Shown piece by piece: positions 1 to 11,279 of a DNA stretch of 64,000 nucleotides. Positions within the stretch are counted from its first letter, which is position 1. Each line of letters starts with the position of its first letter. Origin of the DNA: Aedes albopictus (Eukaryota > Arthropoda > Insecta > Diptera > Culicidae); contig NC_085136.1 of assembly GCF_035046485.1 (NCBI RefSeq), forward strand, positions 163,057,963 through 163,121,962, written 5' to 3'. The notes under the pieces were generated by a model. That model saw only the letters and a program-made list of their open reading frames with translations. It did not search any database and was not told where the DNA came from. Made by a program: the position numbers and the translations under genes.

Positions 1-1929
1 CCGGGAATCCAGCAGAAATGCACATTTTTATCCGCGATGTCCGCTTCGATCCGTTGAATGTAGCAGTGTTTTGAGTTTCCTGATTCCAACGCAGACAAAC
101 AGCTGGCTGAGTCGCTAAAAATTACAGATCTATTGTTGACTTGAGAAACTATATTTATTCCTCTGAAGTGTTCTATTACTTTATTTATCTTTTTCTGGCC
201 GAATTCACTTTTACATACGCTATTTTTCGTGGTAAATACTCAAGTATGTTATTGGTTTGATTCCTACGAAGAATGCTCGGGAATGTTCACGAATCTTTGA
301 ATTCATATTCTTATCCTCACAGGAATATTCCTAAAATCCATTCGTATTCGGAACAGATAACTTCTGAATATTCCGTAATTTTTCAAAAATGTTTGGTGAT
401 TGTATTATACATCTAAGAATGTTTTGGAAAATTCCAAAATCATTCGTATCTTCATCTTCTTCTCCTATGAAATTTCCAGAAATTTCTTAAAAGTCGAAGG
501 AAGAAGTTCAAGAACATTCAATTTATATGTCTCTTCATTCCTTCGAAATATCTATAAAATCTTCTTTTCCTTGTTTTTGGAAACTTTGGAAATTTCTTCC
601 AATTATGAAAAGAAAGCATATTCAATTAATTCCTCCGAAGAGTGTTCTAGAAACTTGTTTTTCTTCTTCCGCAAGCTCTAGACGTTTACAGTGAGGTTTT
701 TTTTAATGCGGGAGATACGTACCGCGTAAAAATAAAACTCAGTTCAAAATTCAAAAATCCGCGTAAAAAAAGTCTTACCATTTCTCGACGAATCATGCAA
801 AAATAAGACGATGATTTTTTTTGTATGGAGTTTTCATTTACGCGGCCGCGTAAAAAAAGACCTGACTGTATTGTTATCCAATCTGAGAACTTTCGAATAT
901 GTATCCTATTATGCTTGGAACCTTAAAAAAAGAAAAATCTCAAGCACTCGTGGAAAGTTCTGGATCAGTATTTAAAACCTCATCTTCCTTCCTTTTTTGC
1001 TTTTTCTTCTTATTATGTTTAGTTCATACAATGCTGCTATATGTACGTGAAATATTTCATGAAACTTTGCTAAGCGTGGCGGGAGCACAGATAGACAACT
1101 CTCTGTTTGATTTCATGCAGCCCTATTTTGATGCAATTGTTTTTGATGTTCTAACATAAATTTAGAAATTTTTTAACCATCAAGGAGATTCTTGAAACTT
1201 CTAGAATAACAATTGAGGAAGCTTCTTCTCAGAAGCCAGTGTATCAATAAATATGTGAAACATTTCACTCAGCACTTGACTTATCAGAAGCGCCAGAATT
1301 TATTCTATCATGAATTTACTTTCTAACCCTAGACGACTGTTGTAGGATTTTTGTTTATTGAATGGGTGAATGTTCTAGAAATGAAAAACGCCTGAAGGTA
1401 TACTTCCAAGTACACACCTCGAAAATTTAAGAAGTTAGATACTCCACAACATTCCAGAACGTTATTTTTTTCTGAAACTTTCAGTAACTTCCAGATAGTT
1501 CTGGGAAGTTTAAGCATTTGGATGTTCCAGAACATTCTAGAATGTTCTCTTGATTATTATATCTGAAAAGGTCAATAACTTCCAGAAGGTTCTCGAAATT
1601 TTTAGAAGCTTGATAGAGCAATGGAGAAATATTTCAGTGAAACATTTCAAAGTGTGATATGATTAGCAGACCCAACGTGGCTAACCACGTTCCTAAAAAA
1701 ATTAATTTTCTTTATCCAATGAAGAAAATCCCAGATTCTCCTGGAAAGAAAAATTCTAGAAGCTTCCTTGAAGGCTTATGTATCAATGCATTTGTGAAAT
1801 ATTTCATCCAGCATGGTGCATTTATTTGGAAAGCGCCGGGAGGTATGCTATCATGTATCCAACCTTGAGTAATATATAACTGTTGTAGGGTTCTAGCTCA
1901 TGTTATAATGGAACTTCTAGATCTTTCTA
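1..1929. other. Intergenic, no gene recognised
   Basis: No open frame here looks like a known protein; the longest are under 95 codons and low in complexity. The stretch is AT-rich and carries many dispersed GAA/TTC words (for example around 280-340, 410-650 and 1180-1760) that resemble diverged members of the GGAATTCC repeat family found further right in the window. One tight cluster at 1525-1547 is listed separately. Confidence 0.6.
1525..1547. promoter_or_regulatory. Heat-shock-element-like cluster
   Basis: Five consecutive, perfectly phased 5-bp units alternate TTC and GAA (TTC 1525, GAA 1530, TTC 1535, GAA 1540, TTC 1545). This is the canonical nGAAn arrangement bound by heat shock factor trimers. 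No gene start is seen next to it, and the neighbourhood is generally rich in GAA and TTC words, so it may be a chance product of decayed repeat DNA. Confidence 0.3.
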
Positions 1930-2360
1930 CTGGATTGATGCAGCAATGCAAAAATGCAGCGATGTATCAATGAAACGATACAACAATATAGCGATACTAC
2001 AATGCATCGATGCAACAATACAATACACCAATGCAAGAATGCAGCGAAGCACCAATGCAATGATGCACAAATGCAACGATGCACTAATGCAACGATGTAC
2101 CACTGCAACTATGCGTCTAAACGTGCACCAATGCAATGATGCGCCAACGCAACGATGCACAAATTCAACAACGCACCAATGCAACGATGCACCAATGCAA
2201 CGATGGACCAATTCAGCGATGCACCAATGCAACGATGCAACAGTGCAACGATGCACCTATGCAATGATGCACTAATGCAACGATACACCAATTCAGCGAT
2301 GCAGCAATGCAACAATGCAATGACGCAACAATGCAACGATGCATCAAATCAATGATGCAC
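1930..2360. repeat. Degenerate ATGCAACG/ATGCACCA tandem array
   Basis: About 430 bp is made of short words such as ATGCAACG, ATGCACCA and ATGCAATG repeated with a period of roughly 8-16 bp and much drift. Several frames on both strands stay open because the words lack stops in some phases; these frames (HRCI-rich or QRCT-rich peptides) are repeat artefacts, not genes. Confidence 0.8.
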
Positions 2361-2696
2361 CATTTCAACACAGGTACAATGCTACAGTGCAATGGTTATT
2401 GAAGCTTTTATTCTGTGAAACATTTCAATGAAACATTTCAGAGCGTGACGGAAGGACAGACAACTCTGGGCTTTTATATATATGATAGGAAAAGTTATAG
2501 CGATTTTATGAATTTTATGATTTTTGGGTAAATTGGTCTATTTTTAATATGCATCCCATTACATTTTTCAATGAATTGCCGCCTATGGTGTTACTGTCTT
2601 TTAAAACATATCTGTATTCAAGACAATAAGAGGGAATTTAAATGAACTATAATTAGCATCTTGAATTTTGAAACGAAGCATCTTGAATTTTGAAAT
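2361..2696. other. Intergenic, nothing recognised
   Basis: AT-rich sequence with no open frame of note and no recognised repeat boundary. A short local duplication of a phrase containing CATCTTGAATTTTGAAA occurs around 2658-2695. Confidence 0.5.
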
Positions 2697-2924
2697 TTAA
2701 GGACAGACTTGTTAGAATCCCAAAATGGCCGCCACAATGGCCGATTTTGGCACCTACTCACGATTTCGAGCGCACAAATCTCCTCGTAAATAAAGCCAGC
2801 TTATTACAAGTGAGCAAGAATAGAATAATCAAATCCACTGTTATTTGAAGCTTGCTTCTTGAGATTTGTGCGTTTGAAGTTCTGATGCACTTTTGAAGCG
2901 GGAATTCAAGACGTTTGTCCTTAA
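2697..2924. mobile_element. MITE with AAGGACA termini
   Basis: The two ends are inverted: TTAAGGACAGACTTG at 2697 and the reverse complement of a closely similar sequence ending at 2924 (GTTTGTCCTTAA). A second inverted block lies inside (GCGCACAAATCTC near 2770 and GAGATTTGTGCG near 2860). Flanking TA on both sides fits a TA target-site duplication. There is no coding capacity, so this is a short non-autonomous DNA transposon; the superfamily is not certain (Tc1/mariner-like by the TA). Confidence 0.6.
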
Positions 2925-3496
2925 GAAAATTAGGTGTTTTATTAGAAAAGTAATCTAATCGTTATAATTTTCTTCCATGTTTAAAATTTTTAAGTTAAGT
3001 CAAAAGGTTTTCAAAGCTCATTATATAAGTCATAAATGGTCAAAATTGCATTACATTCGGTTCATTGAATCCGCTGATATAACAGCTTAAAGTTGGCTAT
3101 CGGATAATTATACCTTTTTCTATAATTTTTATAAGTTCGTGCAGAACAGTTCGATCTTTTCCAAATTTTGTCCACTGATACACAATTAGTTGATCAACTT
3201 ACAGTAAAAATGTGAGAATATTTGATGCACTTTTCGAAAAGTTACAGCCATTTGAACTTTATTTGAGAAGGGAAATTTTTACCTGTCCCGATCATTTTGT
3301 CTATACGTCAATAAATTGGTGACAATAGTAGTTGTCTGGTCAAAGTCAACACTCCATACAATTATTTTTTTATATTGACAAAAGTCTACAAAAATTATTA
3401 TTACCAAAATTTGGTCTACAATTTATGAACAGTCACTTATTAGAAAAAAAAACATTAAATTCTAGTTATTCAGTAATAATGAAAATTTAAAAACAA
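2925..3496. other. Intergenic, nothing recognised
   Basis: AT-rich spacer without plausible coding frames, RNA genes or clear repeat ends. Confidence 0.5.
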
Positions 3497-3499
3497 TAA

Positions 3500-4164
3500 C
3501 ACAGCGCAACATTTTTTTTGTCTCAAGAGCAAACTTATGTGTCTCCGAAGGATTTTGGGCCGCTGAATCCGAATCCGGGCTCAGATTTGCTCCAACACGT
3601 CACATTTTTGAGCTATACCTCAATTTATAGGGCAAAATATGCGATTTTGGACTTTTTTGACTGCCAGCCATTAAGCTTGGAAATATTTTTTTTAAGCAAT
3701 CAAAAGGTTAATTGATCAATTAACATCAAAGTTAACGACTCATGCAAAATATTTCGTTTTACCTAATCAAATTTGATAGATTTAAGCATTTTATTTTAGT
3801 ATGAAAACTTGCATGCAACTTTTGGAGGGTGACTTGTATGGGAAATATCGTACCTAACATAAATCGCTTAAATCTATCAAATTCGATTTGGTTAAACGAA
3901 ATATTTTGCATGAGTCGTTGATTTAGATGCTAATTGACCAATTAACCTTTCGATTGCTTAAAAAAAAATATTTCCTTGCTTAATGGTTTGCAGTCAAAAA
4001 AGCCCAAAATCGCATATTTTGCCCTATAAATTGAGGTATAGCTCAAAATTGTGACGTGTTAGAGCAAATCTGAGCCCGGATTCGGATTCAGCGGCCCAAA
4101 ATCCTTCAGAGACACATAAGTTTGCTCTTGAGACAGACAAAAAGTTAATTTTTGTTACGCTGTG
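3500..4164. mobile_element. Palindromic MITE, TAA target duplication
   Basis: A 665-bp element whose left half (3500-3788) is almost fully repeated in inverted orientation in its right half (3866-4164), leaving a short central loop. It starts CACAGCG, ends CGCTGTG, and is flanked by TAA at 3497-3499 and 4165-4167. A 3-bp TAA/TTA duplication is characteristic of PIF/Harbinger elements, so this is probably a Harbinger-type foldback MITE. Short open frames inside the arms are not genes. Confidence 0.75.
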
Positions 4165-4169
4165 TAATG

Positions 4170-4562
4170 TGACCCTAAAAATTGGCTTCTTTAGTGGTGT
4201 TGAGATAATTCCACATTCACAATCTACATGCCAAACTGAGCCAAAATCCAAATTTTCATGAACTTTGGTGCCCGGGAACCTATTTAAAAATCGATTTAAA
4301 GTTTGTATGGGAGCGATTTGTCTAATCACCCCTCGTCTCATTTCGTACTGGGCGGAGCTGTCAAGCAATTGTCCAACTGTCAAAAGGTGATTTCAAAAAT
4401 CTTTTTGTAATTGAATTTAGGTATCAAAATAATGTTTTAAAAATCTGAAAAAAATCATACTGGCTTAAAAAAAGGTGCTCTTTCGAATAAAATCAAAAAA
4501 TCAATATATTATTCTTAATTTAAAAACCCAATTTCCCAAATATATAATGAATAGGAAATAGG
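4170..4562. mobile_element. Diverged arm of a foldback element
   Basis: From TTGGCTTCTTTAGTGG near 4180 onward, this stretch is colinear with, but clearly diverged from, the left arm of the foldback element at 4600-5446. Shared landmarks are the TTCTTTAG start, the CCGGGAAC phrase and the AAAGTTTGTATGGG phrase in the same order. It runs up to the N gap, so its other half may be missing from the assembly. Confidence 0.5.
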
Positions 4563-4585
4563 NNNNNNNNNNNNNNNNNNNNNNN
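4563..4585. other. Assembly gap (23 N)
   Basis: A run of 23 undetermined bases sits between two related foldback sequences. Collapse or misjoining of inverted repeats is a likely reason for the gap, and its true length is unknown. Confidence 0.95.
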
Positions 4586-4599
4586 CATTAGGGGAATTG

Positions 4600-5446
4600 G
4601 GTTCTTTAGGGGTAACCGGATTATTTCATAATCGGATTCTCCGCCCAAAAATTAGTCGAAATCCAAAATTTCATAATTTTTGGAGTCCGGGAACTATTTT
4701 TAAAATGCATTTAAAGTTTGTATGGGGATTTTTTTTTTGTTCGGGTCGAACTGTCACTTTATCGATTGAACTGTCATTCTATCCACGAAAATTAAAACAG
4801 TTTTGTTAATTAAACCATCAAAACAAAGGTATTGGAATCCAATAAAATCACGTTATAGTCACAAAAATGAGCTCTTTCGATTAGACTATAGAAAATAGCA
4901 ATATTTTATTCACTAAACAACCCAATTCACTTAACAGCGTAAACTGCTTATTGAAGTTTATTCTGATTAAACGATGCGATCACCAAGGCAAACTTTGATT
5001 ATTTCATTCGCAATTTTATGAAATATTTCAAATAAACAGAAAATCATGGAGTCCCCTTATTATCTTTCGTCAGGTAAATAAAAATGCATGAATAATTCAT
5101 TTATTGGGTTCAATTATTGGGTTGTTTAGTGAATAAAATATTGCTATTTTCTATAGCCTAATCAAAAGAGCTCATTTTTCTAAGTATAACGTGATTTTAT
5201 CGGATTCCATACCTTTGTTTTAATGGTTAAATTAACAAAACAGTTTTAATTTTTGTGGATAGAATGACAGTTCAATCGATAAAGTGACAGTTTGACCCGA
5301 ACAAAAAATTTCCCCCATACAAACTTTAAATGTTTTTTAAAAATAGTTCCCGGATTCCAAAAATTATGAAATTTTGGTTTTCGTCTTAATTTTGGGCGGA
5401 GAATCAATCCGATTTTGAAGTAATCCGGATGCCCCTAAAGAACTCA
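4600..5446. mobile_element. Foldback/MITE with ~330-bp inverted arms
   Basis: The left arm (about 4600-4932) and right arm (about 5116-5446) are inverted copies with modest divergence; the outer ends read GTTCTTTAGGGG and its complement. The central spacer (4933-5115) is unique AT-rich DNA. No coding capacity. No target-site duplication could be identified, possibly because the left side abuts the assembly gap. Confidence 0.65.
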
Positions 5447-6654
5447 TTTGCAATTCTTTTTATTTATCATTCGATTTTCTTATTCGTATAAAAACTTCTT
5501 GAATATTGACCAGATGACAAGAACCCAGAGCATAACATGTACAAAAATTACGTTTAATTTCGTAGGCAGTTTGAGCTGTTGCATTTTTAGCGTTTGCTAA
5601 ACGCAGCTGCATTTTACACAGTAATATGAAACCAACAAATACGGTTAAAAACTCATGCAATCGAAAGTTTTATGAAAAAGATTTTTTTGGTTTCAAACTC
5701 AATCGATTTTATTGTCGTCGCGGTTGGGGAGCATCCATAAATTACATTACGCAAAAATTGGCCATTTTCAAGTACCACCCCCTCCCCCTTCCCCCTATAT
5801 CACACTTTTTGTATGAGACCTGTTTATTTATTGTCGGGCCGCCACCAAATCGGACTTCGCACAATCAAGTCGCGACGCGACCCAACTCGCGACGTTTTTT
5901 AATCATGTCTAAAGTAGTGCGCATCCTTCCCGTTGTTGTCAGCAGCACAGCGCACTAGATGCGAAACAGTTGCGACACTTGTGGACCAAGAAAATGGAAA
6001 TTTTTGATTGAATGTCGGTCTTGATTCCAACCGGATAGACAATATCTTTTCAGGGTTTTCTGTCGACTTTCGAAAACAAAAAAAAAACATACAAGCAGTT
6101 TTTTTTTTCTTTACAGAAACCATCAGCCTTAGCAAAGGCTACAACAACATACAGTCCGGATTCGCTGGTTGGGTCACGACTGCGCCCAGATCGAGGGGGG
6201 CGACACATCCAGATTTTCACATTTTTACCAAAAATCTTACACATCTTACGCACTGTGCATTATCCGTTTCCATCTGCTTCCATCCAAAATCCACCACAAA
6301 TCTTTTTTCGAACTACTCGCATCTCTTTACATCTGGTGCGATCGTTGTAAACAAGGCAAACCAGATTTGATTGTCAAACTGATCAATTCAGGACTACGCA
6401 ACTAAAGTTGGCCGTCGGGAAGCAGCACGGAGCACCACCAGGCACATCCGGAAGAGTATTAACCGGAGCAACCCAGTGGCCGCATAACCCGGTTGAGGTG
6501 ACGGCCCACTAAAATTTCCCATAATCGACGAGTACTTTAGCAACGGATTAGAATGCAGGAGCAGTTCCCAGAATTTGCAAATAAACCAGATTGCCACGTC
6601 GGAACAACCAGAAACGTGAAAAAAACGCAACGTCGAATCATATCCCAGTACGGA
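5447..6654. other. Intergenic; half-MITE at 5735-5815
   Basis: No gene recognised. At 5735-5815 there is one end of a sequence related to the MITE at 62265-62430: ATTACATTACGC followed by a pyrimidine-rich CCCCCTCCCCC tract in the same order; the opposite end is missing. The run TTTTTTTTTCTTTACAG near 6100-6117 looks like a splice acceptor, but no coding exon could be followed. At 6187-6207 a 20-bp phrase (reverse complement GATGTGTCGCCCCCCTCGAT) recurs at 58309-58328 and in part at 61867-61884. Confidence 0.5.
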
Positions 6655-6860
6655 GGGTTAGCCTAACATTAGCCTAATGTGAGACTAACTGGCCAGCATG
6701 TTAGGCTAACTTTTTGTCTCACTTTTGGCTAATGTTAGTCTAAAATTAGACAGATATGACACACTTTTGTTAGACATGTTGCAAATTCGAAACATGTTTG
6801 TTAGTCTAACATTAGACTAACGTTAGACATGTTTTACTATGGGCTGTTAGACAAATGTTA
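6655..6860. repeat. Cluster of TTAGNCTAA / GTTAGAC words
   Basis: About 200 bp carries a dense, irregular series of GTTAGACTAAC-like words in both orientations, for example TTAGCCTAACATTAGCCTAA near 6660 and GTTAGTCTAACATTAGACTA near 6800. The words are self-complementary, so the stretch can fold in many ways. No gene or known family was recognised. Confidence 0.55.
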
Positions 6861-6879
6861 GGCATAAATTTTATGCTGC

Positions 6880-6993
6880 TTGTTTTCATTCCAGCTGTCA
6901 TCCGAGCAAGAAGTATGATTGTAGTAGTGAACTTTTGTCGACGTTCACTACTACAACCGTACTCTTGCCTCGAATGAAAGCTGGACGAAACAA
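6880..6993. repeat. Hairpin with ~50-bp arms
   Basis: Two inverted arms, 6880-6932 and 6943-6993, meet at GTAGTAGTGAAC and GTTCACTACTAC around a short TTTTGTCGAC loop. The arms are most similar near the loop and drift outward. It could be a small MITE or a transcribed hairpin; no further evidence decides. Confidence 0.6.
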
Positions 6994-7133
6994 ATTCAAT
7001 AAAAAAAACTCGGAGCCTGTTCAATTTCAATTTTAATTTTAACTTCAATTTTAATTTTAATTTCATCTTTAATTTAAACTTGAATTTTAACTTGAATTAA
7101 ATAAAAACTGAATTAAATTGAATTTATATTAAA

Positions 7134-8480
7134 ATTAAATTAAAATTAAATTAAAATTAAATTAAAATTAAATTAAAATTAAATTAAAATTAAATTTAAA
7201 TTAAATTAAAATTAAATTAAAATTAAATTAAAATTAAATTAAAATTAAATTAAAATTAAATTAAAATTAAATTAAAATTGAATTAAAATTAAATTAAAAT
7301 TAAATTAAAATTAAATTAAAATTAAATTAAAATTAAATTAAAATTAAATTAAAATTAAATGAAAATTAAATTAAAATTAAATCAAAATTAAATTAAAATT
7401 AAATTTAAATTAAATTTAAATTAAATTAAAATTAAATTAAAATTAAATTAAAATTAAATTAAAATTAAATTAAAATTAAATTAAAATTAAATTAAAATTA
7501 AATTAAAATTAAATTAAAATTAAATTAAAATTAAATTAAAATTAAATTAAAATTAAATTAAAATTAAATTAAAATTAAATTAAAATTAAATTAAAATTAA
7601 ATTAAAATTAAATTAAAATTAAATTAAAATTAAATTAAAATTAAATTTAAATTAAATTTAAATTAAATTAAAATTAAATTAAAATTAAATTAAAATTAAA
7701 TTAAAATTAAATTAAAATTAAATTAAAATTAAATTAAAATTAAATTAAAATTAAATTAAAATTAAATTAAAATTAAATTAAAATTAAATTAAAATTAAAT
7801 TAAAATTAAATTAAAATTAAATTAAAATTAAATTAAAATTAAATTAAAATTAAATTAAAATTAAATTAAAATTAAATTAAAATTAAATTAAAATTAAATT
7901 AAAATTAAATTAAAATTAAATTAAAATTAAATTAAAATTAAATTAAAATTAAATTAAAATTAAATTAAAATTAAATTAAAATTAAATTAAAATTAAATTA
8001 AAATTAAATTAAAATTAAATTAAAATTAAATTAAAATAAAATTAAAATAAAATTAAAATTAAATTAAAATTAAATTAAAATTAAATTAAAATTAAATTAA
8101 AATTAAATTAAAATTAAATTAAAATTAAATTAAAATTAAATTAAAATTAAATTAAAATTAAATTAAAATTAAATTAAAATTAAAATTAAATTAAAATTAA
8201 ATTAAAATTAAATTAAAATTAAATTAAAATTAAATTAAAATTAAATTAAAATTAAATTAAAATTAAATTAAAATTAAATTAAAATTAAATTAAAATTAAA
8301 TTAAAATTAAATTAAAATTAAATTAAAATTAAATTAAAATTAAATTAAAATTAAATTAAAATTAAATTAAAATTAAATTAAAATTAAATTAAAATTAAAT
8401 TAAAATTAAATTAAAATTAAATTAAAATTAAATTAAAATTAAATTAAAATTAAATTAAAATTAAATTAAAATTAAATTAA
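7134..8480. repeat. 11-bp AT-rich tandem array, copy 1
   Basis: A nearly perfect array of the 11-bp unit TAAAATTAAAT, about 120 units, with a few phase changes (TTTAAATT interruptions near 7190, 7400 and 7645; AAAATAAAATT near 8035). The pure A/T composition gives no coding meaning. The same interruptions recur in the same order at 58384-59900. The less regular lead-in at 7020-7133 is a drifted form of the same sequence. Confidence 0.95.
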
Positions 8481-10338
8481 CCAAACTTAACGGAATCGGA
8501 CACTGTTTTGGAGATGACTGGTTCCGGCAACGGTACGACTAGAACGAACCGGACTTATTGGCCAGTAGCAGCGACGAGGAGCTGACGGATCGGACGACGG
8601 AACGACTGAAATGGTTCTTACCAGGTTGTTACGGTTTTAACTAATTGAAACGCGCAATTTTTATCATTTTCCCGACCGACGAACGCTGCCGCAATCAACA
8701 AAGTTATTTTTTTAACTGCCGTTCAGGCAACTATCAACAATGCGCGAAAGAATCGAACACTGAGCATAATTTCGGGGTTATGATTTATGCTCTCCAGAAA
8801 TTTTCGATGAGCAACATATCTAACAAATGCCTAACAGTGTCGAACGCCTAACTTCCTCCGTGCTGGGTAGGCGCAGCTGCCGGAACCAACTACAATCACA
8901 AGTCCCGCTATGGTTTAACATGCTGTGATGCGGAATTTTGCCAAGGAATGAAATCTTGCCGAAAAGGAAGAAGCCACAACTGTTGGTACCTCGGAATCAG
9001 GGTTCCGTTTTTTTTCATTAACAAACTGCGCAACCTAATTAAACATAAGTAAATTTCCCCCCTGATTTTCCCAAAGGTAGATTTTTTTTTCCAAAAAATT
9101 ACCGGTGGTGATCCCATGGTTTTCTCAGAAATTGTGCGAGGATTTCAGATTAAATTTTTTATCATTTCCTTCAGGAACCACTTCAGCAGTTGCTCCGGAA
9201 TCATTTTCGTGAATTCTTTCGTCGTCCTCCGGGAGTCCGAGGAAGATTTTTTGCGTTTCATGATTGTCTGGAAGAAATTGCTAGGGTTTATCCGTAGGAA
9301 ATGTCAGATGTAATCTCTCAAAGGCATTAAAAGAGGACCGAGGGTTCCCCGGAAGTTATTGTGTATTCCGGTAATTTTCTTTGTCAGACACTGCGGGGAT
9401 CATTTCAGAAGTATACTGGGAATTCTTCCGGGTTCTCTACCATCAATTCTTTCGGAAAGTGCTACGAAAGTTCCTCCAAGAGTATCTGCAAATCAGGATT
9501 GTCTGATATATTTCCCGGAGGTAATCGAGGAGGTAGTAGCGGGTGGATTCGTGGGAAGGAACTAATGGAGGATTGAAGAGGGCTTCTTGTCGGTTATCGA
9601 TGGCAAATTTTCTGGAAACCGGCTGTGGGATTCTACTTATCGAATTGCTTGAAGATTCCTCCGACGGATTAGCTTAAGCGTTCTCGCAATGAAGGGTTTT
9701 GGCAAGATATCGCTACTGGACTGAATTACAGAGTATTCCGGAAATAGTTGTTGGAAAACTTGTTGAAACAATATACTAGTAGTAGAAGATTCCTCAAAAA
9801 AATAGGACCGGTACGCACCGCTGAAAAAAAAAAAAAATACGAGCGTTCCTCGGAACGGTTTGTTGGAATGTTTCTCGGAGGTAATTCATGATGGATTTTC
9901 TGAAAGCAATTGCTGAAGGATCCTGCGGAACGAACAGCTGCAGACTTCCCAGGAAAGAATTACTGGAGGATTCTTCTGATAATAACCTGCAGACCTAGTT
10001 TGAAAACAAAAACATTAGTGATTATCACACTATATTAAGAGAGCCTAATGCTTTTTGTGGTACCAACTTTACTCTCATGCTTTTTGTGATTGTTTAGATG
10101 TAATTACGCAACCAATCAAAAGCTATAATGTAAATAGATGCTTTTATATGCATTTATTTAAGTTTTTAATGGATTGAATTACCCTGGATAAGTTAAAACA
10201 TATGCTAATAAACCAAAACATATTTGTTTGAAAAAATAAGTTAAACCCTTTTCACATTTTGTACTGGATAAGCTTTCGTACATCGCATCAAAGATCGCAT
10301 CCCATCCATTCACATCTCCTTCTATCTTGAGGCAGCGC

Positions 10339-10346
10339 TCTTCAGG
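10339..10346. repeat. Target-site duplication, left copy
   Basis: TCTTCAGG immediately precedes the left end of the giant insertion and is repeated at 58200-58207 directly after its right end. The preceding context GCGC matches the empty site at 61754-61765, confirming which side is original. Confidence 0.8.
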
Positions 10347-10440
10347 GGCCCGGCGCAGCCGGGCCTACTCCAAATCGTCATACGCTTATCGTTTTCCACT
10401 CATCTGCCAAAATGTCGTTTGTGTCTGTTGGTGTTAGTGA
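10347..10440 (+). repeat. Left terminal inverted repeat of the giant insertion
   Basis: About 94 bp, imperfectly inverted at 58106-58199. The first 24 positions align without gaps (GGCCC start, GGCCTACTC end). Next comes a 24-bp block with about three quarters identity ending in CTTATCGTTT, and the inner limit is the 14-bp identical GTTGGTGTTAGTGA. The outermost part also forms its own hairpin, GGCCCGGC-GCA-GCCGGGCC. Confidence 0.7.
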
Positions 10441-10519
10441 AGTCATCATTTGTTTTGAAAGTTCTTTTTGGCGTTTCTTGTTATTAACTTTGTTTACGTC
10501 CCTCATTTGGAAAACCAAC

Positions 10520-10521
<2 letters not shown>

Positions 10522-10557
<36 letters not shown>
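10522..10557. repeat. T36 homopolymer
   Basis: A run of 36 T residues. It could be the tail of a minus-strand retroposon or simple slippage growth; no element body was identified next to it. Confidence 0.9.
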
Positions 10558-10559
<2 letters not shown>

Positions 10560-10577
10560 ATTTTTCAATAATATTGA

Positions 10578-10882
10578 GTCGGCGTCGGTGGTGTAGTGGT
10601 AAGCGTGGTTGCCTCTCACCCCAGTCGGTCGGGGTTCAATTCCCGTCGACGCCGATGGGATTTTCTGAGACATAAAATCCGTGATCACGTCTTCCCTCGG
10701 ATAGGAAGTAAAGCCGTAGGTCCCGGCCCATGTGTTGATGGGTTCGATATGTAGGGTCCTCAGGTGTGGTGGCTGTCTCCCTGGGGCGTCGGAATTTAAG
10801 GCTTAGCTCCTAGACCCAGCCGACGTTAAACACAACTGGCGCCGAATGGTGCTAGTTGGTCAGAAAAAAGAAGAAGAAGAAG
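10578..10882 (+). mobile_element. tRNA-derived SINE
   Basis: A 305-bp retroposon. Its 5' region has RNA polymerase III promoter boxes in tRNA-like spacing: an A box in GGTGTAGTGGTAAGCG (about 10590) and a B box GGTTCAATTCC (about 10632). A tRNA-unrelated body follows, ending in an (AGA)n tail. It is flanked by the perfect 11-bp duplication AATAATATTGA at 10567-10577 and 10883-10893, the mark of LINE-driven retroposition. The body differs from the SINE at 35125-35416, so it belongs to another family; I do not name it. Confidence 0.88.
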
Positions 10883-10893
10883 AATAATATTGA

Positions 10894-11279
10894 AAATTGA
10901 ACGAATAATAATTATTCAATAATTATTATTAAACGAAATGTATGGGGAGCTGAGCTAGTTGTTGAAGAGTGGCCATGAGTGACCGCAGGTGTTTGGGAAA
11001 AAGGGATTATGGATCTGCGCGGAAATTTTCAGTGAGGTAGGTATGTGTTTACAAAAAAGATTTCTCATTCCCGCTTTTGCGGCCATAAAGTCATTGCTTC
11101 CGACCAGTTGAACTTTTGCGACATGCCTCAAATTTGCTTTCGCTAAATTTATTGTTTTATAATTTGATGCATTCTAAGCTAAGCTGAAGCCTGAGATAAC
11201 TCTAGAATTTAGTAGTCACTTATTCTAAACTGAATTCAGCCCCTTACTATTTGATACATACTAAGTATGATCCGGAGGC
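10894..11279. other. Unique spacer before the satellite
   Basis: No gene, RNA or repeat boundary recognised. Toward its right end CTAAGC- and GATGC-like words appear, probably decayed satellite. Confidence 0.5.

Larger units (their letters stand above)
7072..10346. repeat. Segmental duplication, copy 1 (interrupted)
   Basis: This stretch is repeated almost base for base at 58327-61765; the visible differences are the length of the 11-bp array (about 160 bp shorter here) and one base in an A run near 9830. The unit continues across the 48-kb insertion at 58208-58326, so copy 1 = 7072-10346 plus 58208-58326. After the array, 8481-10346 is non-coding by appearance: the short frames are under 90 codons and match no family I know. 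Parts of 9120-9980 contain degenerate GGAATTCC-family words. Confidence 0.9.

Noticed and set aside
1917..2355. HRCI-rich and QRCT-rich peptides on both strands
   Set aside because: Translations of the ATGCAACG tandem repeat.
6008..6370. Protein-coding exon after a strong-looking splice acceptor near 6117
   Set aside because: The 120-codon frame spans the poly-pyrimidine tract itself, uses an alternative start, and shows no recognisable domain.
8645..9576. Small proteins of 65-71 codons present identically in both duplicated copies
   Set aside because: Identity reflects recent DNA duplication, not selection; the frames overlap on both strands and resemble nothing known.
10578..10660. A genuine tRNA gene
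   Set aside because: A and B boxes are present, but the sequence runs into a SINE body with an (AGA)n tail and target duplications, and a proper cloverleaf is not maintained.
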